From Nanobdellota archaeon (GTDB taxonomy: Archaea > Nanobdellota > Nanobdellia > Woesearchaeales > GW2011-AR15), in NCBI GenBank assembly GCA_018815145.1, contig JAHIYL010000061.1, forward strand, positions 1 through 7,414: a stretch of 7,414 bases of DNA, read 5' to 3'. Positions within the stretch are counted from its first letter, which is position 1; the number at the start of each line of letters is the position of its first letter. The notes below the pieces were generated by a model. That model saw nothing but the letters and a program-made list of their open reading frames with translations, ran no database searches and was not told the DNA's origin. Shown in pieces: positions 4,268 to 7,414 of this stretch. A program made the translations under genes and the position numbers.

Positions 4268-6746
4268 AGCAATCGATCCTGATTTCCTAACCCTGATAAA
4301 AAGTTTGTCAAAGGACACAGATCTCTCTGTTGGAAAAAAGATACATTGCGTCAACCCTGACCATGATGACAAGACCCCCAGCATGCATATCTATAGGGAT
4401 CATGCAAAATGCTTCGGTTGTGGATATGTTATTTCAAAGAGAGGGAAAAGGAAAGAATCAATAAAATCTTTGTTGAACAAGGAACTTATAGATTTGGCTG
4501 CAAAAATAAGGCCTGATGCATTTATCGATCAAAGGAAATATGATTCCACAATTATCGAGACTCTTAAAATTGGATTTGCCGATGAAGAAGTATACATGGG
4601 TTTGGTAGCCAAATTTGGGGAAACTACCCTGAAAAAAGAAGGATTTCTGAGCAATCATGGTTTCATCTACAAAAATAGAGTAATCATCCCTTACGGAGAT
4701 TATTATTTTGCTGCAAGAAGTCTCAATAGGAAAGTGAAGAATAAAAACCTGTTCCCAAAGGGGATGCCAAAACAGCCATATATAATTAATCCTGGCAAAG
4801 AAGTAGTTACTTTGGTCGAGGGAGAGACAGACGCGATAGCATTATATCATCTTGACAAAAATACAACCATTATAGGTGTTGGTGGAACAGGCAGTGCTGA
4901 AAAACTTGTCAAACAGCTCGAGGAATATACTGAAGCAACTAAAGTTATCATCGCTTTCAATAATGACCTGGCTGGCCAAAAGGCATTGGAAACGGTTCTT
5001 CCTATCTTAACAGAAAAGGATTATAAGATATTTCGGATGGACATCAGCAGCAACTTCAAAGATATTGATGAATTATTTCGTGAGTTTGATACTGATGCAA
5101 TAAACCATCTGGATAAAACTGACCTGACTGGAGTGGTCATTCCGATTGAGAAATGTTTTGTTCCAATTTCAAAAGAGGAATATAGGAAGATAATAATTGA
5201 ATATTTCCCTGATGTCTGGGTCATCCTTGATTCAATAATCGCTGTCATATCGACACTTAAGTTAGAGGGATTGAGCGATCCAATAGGGCTAAATCTGGTG
5301 GGATCTCCCTCTGGCAACAAAACAACATTACTATCATTCCTTTATGATTTCCCTTATCTTTTCCATAAATCAGATGATTTTACACCAAAGAGCTTTGTAT
5401 CCCATAGCGCTAATGTAAGTGATGATGACCTAGAATCTATTGACCTTCTACCAAAGATAAAAAACAGATGTATTGTCATTCCTGAATTGGGTCCTCTATT
5501 CTCGAAAAGAAAAGAAGATCTCATAGAAAATATTGGTACCATCACCCGAATATTCGATGGTCAAGGATATGAATCAGATAGTGGTGCCAAAGGCCATAGA
5601 GGATACAGAGGAGACTATAAATTTGCTTGGCTCGCTGCGACAACACCCTTATCAAAAGTGGTTTGGCAAATCATGGGCAAGCTAGGTTCAAGACTCATGT
5701 TTGTCAGCATGCCAGATATAGAAAAAGAAGATAATGAACTATATGAGATTGTCACTGGCAAAACACCATTCCTTGAAAAAGTCAAAAGATGCAAAGAGGC
5801 AACACACAAATTTTTGAAATCTGTATTCAAAGATGGGAAGGTCAGAAATATTGTTTGGGATAATACAAAAAATGATCCTAAGTGTGCAGTGGTAATAGTA
5901 AGCTGTGCACAGTTGCTAAGGAGATTGAGGGCACCGATTGAGATCTGGAAACAGAAAAGTAACAATGGAGATAATGAAATCAAATATGGTTATAATAGTC
6001 CTTTGATTGAAAAACCGGAAAGGATAATCACTCTTCTCTCAATCTTAGCAAAAGGTCATGCAATCAGTGAAAATAGGGATAAAATTACCATAGATGATAT
6101 GTCCACAGTGGTCAATATCGCGATGTCTAGCATGCCGGATGTTCGAAGGAAATTTTTCATCCTTATCCTAAAGAAAAAGGATGCTTTAGTCTCTATAGAA
6201 GATATTATGGATGAACTAAAATGTTCAAAATCCCAAGCATATACTGTCGTAAAAACACTTGAAGTACTTGGTCTGGTGGATAAAGTCAAAATGGATGAAT
6301 ACGAACAAGGACGATCCAAAAGTATTGCACTCTTGAAGGATGAGGTCAAAAAGTGGGTAAACGAGATATATCCCTATATATGGATTGAAGAAAAAAATAA
6401 TTTTTCCACAAAATCCGACACTGTGACCAAAAATGATGAAAACGAGATAGAAGATATATTTATTCCAGAAAATCTGACGTTGTGTGATTCAAAGGAACCA
6501 TGTATCGATATAAAATATGATGATGCAGCTCAACGGCAGAATCTGAATAAAAAGGTTGCTAGCGACGAAAACAAACTCTTCTCAACACCTTATACGCATC
6601 TTGAATGTATCCTTATGGAACGTCCAGAGCAACAGATGGGGATTGATGACGCAATCAAACTAGGTTTCAGCGAAGAGATAATAGAAAGAGGTAAAATGGA
6701 AGGACGATGGTTCAGTCCGAGGCCTGATCTTATTAAATTACTGTAG
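4239..6746 (+). CDS. Primase-ATPase fusion: CHC2 zinc finger, TOPRIM, AAA+-like helicase, winged helix
   Basis: An 835-residue replication protein of plasmid or viral type, expected to prime and unwind the element's DNA. The CHC2-like zinc finger uses Cys37, His42, Cys58 and Cys61 (CFGC). TOPRIM begins at VTLVEGETD (Glu194), but its DxD motif reads AFNNDLAG (241-243), with Asn for the first Asp; KDIDELF (274-280) follows. A P-loop ATPase domain (about 345-500) has Walker A GSPSGNKT (355-362), with Asn where Gly is usual. It also has a Walker-B-like CIVIPEL (Glu416), a sensor-like AATTP (466-470) and a probable arginine finger LGSRL (Arg485). A winged helix is likely at 636-705 (DIMDELKCSKSQAYTVVKTLEVLGLV). 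The C-terminal part holds an acidic linker (about 720-780) and a small domain ending RWFSPRPDLIKLL. The ATG at 4239 precedes the zinc finger and overlaps the regulator gene by 29 bases. Host archaeal DnaG lacks CHC2, so this is not a housekeeping gene. Confidence 0.82.
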   Translation: MTENINNSSEAIDPDFLTLIKSLSKDTDLSVGKKIHCVNPDHDDKTPSMHIYRDHAKCFGCGYVISKRGKRKESIKSLLNKELIDLAAKIRPDAFIDQRKYDSTIIETLKIGFADEEVYMGLVAKFGETTLKKEGFLSNHGFIYKNRVIIPYGDYYFAARSLNRKVKNKNLFPKGMPKQPYIINPGKEVVTLVEGETDAIALYHLDKNTTIIGVGGTGSAEKLVKQLEEYTEATKVIIAFNNDLAGQKALETVLPILTEKDYKIFRMDISSNFKDIDELFREFDTDAINHLDKTDLTGVVIPIEKCFVPISKEEYRKIIIEYFPDVWVILDSIIAVISTLKLEGLSDPIGLNLVGSPSGNKTTLLSFLYDFPYLFHKSDDFTPKSFVSHSANVSDDDLESIDLLPKIKNRCIVIPELGPLFSKRKEDLIENIGTITRIFDGQGYESDSGAKGHRGYRGDYKFAWLAATTPLSKVVWQIMGKLGSRLMFVSMPDIEKEDNELYEIVTGKTPFLEKVKRCKEATHKFLKSVFKDGKVRNIVWDNTKNDPKCAVVIVSCAQLLRRLRAPIEIWKQKSNNGDNEIKYGYNSPLIEKPERIITLLSILAKGHAISENRDKITIDDMSTVVNIAMSSMPDVRRKFFILILKKKDALVSIEDIMDELKCSKSQAYTVVKTLEVLGLVDKVKMDEYEQGRSKSIALLKDEVKKWVNEIYPYIWIEEKNNFSTKSDTVTKNDENEIEDIFIPENLTLCDSKEPCIDIKYDDAAQRQNLNKKVASDENKLFSTPYTHLECILMERPEQQMGIDDAIKLGFSEEIIERGKMEGRWFSPRPDLIKLL

Positions 6747-6755
6747 GTGGAAAAG

Positions 6756-7394
6756 ATGGATAGACAAACGCAGAACAAAACTATCAAAAGTGGAACGATA
6801 AATCAACTGCTCGAGACTTTTGAGATGAAACAATTTGGAAGAGAGTTGTTAGACTCCATAGAAAAAGGCAAATGTGTTTGTTGTGGTCGCAAGGCCGAAA
6901 ATTTCAGAGATTTGATCAGTTTTAGAGAGTATCATATATCTGGGTTATGTCAAATATGCCAAAATAAGACCTTTAAAGAATCTGTTTTTGGACAATTGGG
7001 GAATTATGAGATGCGATTCCATCAAAATATCTCAAAAAGAAAGACCAAAGACGGATATTATTATGACATAGATAAGTGCGGTGCATTATGTGAAGATGAG
7101 GTTGAGATAGTCCAATACCTGCATCCAGACATGCGAAGAAGAAGGATGACCTGCAAGACCGACAAAGAGACCATTCAAAAATCTAATAAGATGTTGTTAG
7201 AGGCTTTTTTTGCTGATCCTACCTGTCGAGATAAGTCAAAAATCATAATTGGAGTGAGCTGGCTTGACAAAAATAACTCGTTGATTACAGGTGTGGCTGA
7301 TAATTTTGAGAGCCCTAACTCCAATACATTTGTTCTTAGCAGCCTGATTGCAAAATTGTACTCTACAAGACAAGGAGATGAGATGAAAAGATGA
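6756..7394 (+). CDS. Zinc-finger protein of unknown function, in operon with the primase
   Basis: A 212-residue protein whose N-terminal third carries two cysteine pairs, CVCC (Cys40 and Cys43, with Cys42 extra) and CQIC (Cys65 and Cys68). They are separated by FRDLISFREYHISGL, a compact zinc-binding module of a type common in phage and plasmid proteins. Additional cysteines (108, 112, 133, 157) occur in the basic middle region, which contains RRRRM (126-130) and could contact nucleic acid. The C-terminal part (about 160-205) alternates strands and helices without a known motif. The ATG at 6756 is chosen because AGGTG (6745-6749) lies six bases before it; the in-frame GTG at 6747 is part of that site. 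The gene begins nine bases after the primase stop and overlaps the next start by four bases, so it belongs to the replication operon. Role unknown; DNA or RNA binding is inferred. Confidence 0.7.
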   Translation: MDRQTQNKTIKSGTINQLLETFEMKQFGRELLDSIEKGKCVCCGRKAENFRDLISFREYHISGLCQICQNKTFKESVFGQLGNYEMRFHQNISKRKTKDGYYYDIDKCGALCEDEVEIVQYLHPDMRRRRMTCKTDKETIQKSNKMLLEAFFADPTCRDKSKIIIGVSWLDKNNSLITGVADNFESPNSNTFVLSSLIAKLYSTRQGDEMKR

Positions 7395-7414
7395 AAAAAG
7401 ATAAAAAATGTATG
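7391..7414 (+). CDS. Start of a further gene, cut by the window end
   Basis: The ATG at 7391 overlaps the TGA of the zinc-finger gene as ATGA, the common arrangement for coupled genes. Eight codons are visible (MKKDKKCM) before the window stops. A GGAG at 7374-7377 lies 13 bases upstream, slightly far for a ribosome binding site. The lysine-rich start says nothing about function. Confidence 0.5.

Noticed and set aside
4064..4384. Minus-strand open frames antisense to the regulator and primase genes
   Set aside because: They are shadows of strongly supported plus-strand coding regions and lack ribosome binding sites or recognisable protein features.
1..7414. CRISPR array, insertion sequence ends, or rRNA genes
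   Set aside because: No regularly spaced repeats, no transposase, and no rRNA-like conserved stretches were seen on either strand.

Overview
The window is AT-rich and reads as archaeal. TATA-like boxes lie about 25 bases before probable start points, several genes have an AGGTG-type ribosome binding site, at least one gene looks leaderless, and oligo-T runs rather than hairpins follow genes. The Kazal-type, cysteine-rich lipoprotein resembles secreted proteins of small-genome (DPANN, Woesearchaeota-like) archaea. That placement is a family-level impression, not a proven taxonomy.

Layout. Bases 43-572 hold a two-gene toxin-antitoxin unit (ribbon-helix-helix antitoxin, RelE/ParE-like toxin). 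About 375 bases without a convincing gene follow, ending in a clear TATA box. Bases 948-1664 encode a secreted lipoprotein with a Kazal-like domain and 23 cysteines, followed by a T8 terminator. From about 1760 onward the content changes to mobile-element genes: a tyrosine recombinase with a C-terminal zinc ribbon (1824-3032); a convergent, very AT-rich unrecognised gene with a possible winged helix (3037-3897, minus); and then a rightward cluster. The cluster comprises a 36-residue leaderless small ORF (3957-4067), a small ribbon-helix-helix protein (4100-4267), an 835-residue primase-ATPase fusion (4239-6746), a zinc-finger protein (6756-7394) and the first 8 codons of another gene (7391 to the window end).

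How it fits together. The recombinase, ribbon-helix-helix regulator and replicative primase-helicase are the core of an integrative plasmid or provirus. The primase is of the bacterial/viral CHC2-TOPRIM kind, not the host archaeal PriS/PriL enzyme, so it probably replicates the element itself. The window does not show both ends of the element.

Most interesting observation. A 24-base sequence just before the recombinase gene (1779-1802) recurs in inverted orientation, with 22 of 24 bases identical, just before the ribbon-helix-helix gene (4076-4099). Each copy contains a 9-base palindrome TGTCNGACA next to a TATA-like TTTAAA block. The pair brackets recombinase, minus-strand gene and small ORF. 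It may be a shared operator coupling integration and replication genes, or a pair of recombination sites for a 2.3 kb invertible segment carrying its own recombinase. The primase also has two unusual active-site residues (NND instead of DxD in TOPRIM, NKT instead of GKT in Walker A).
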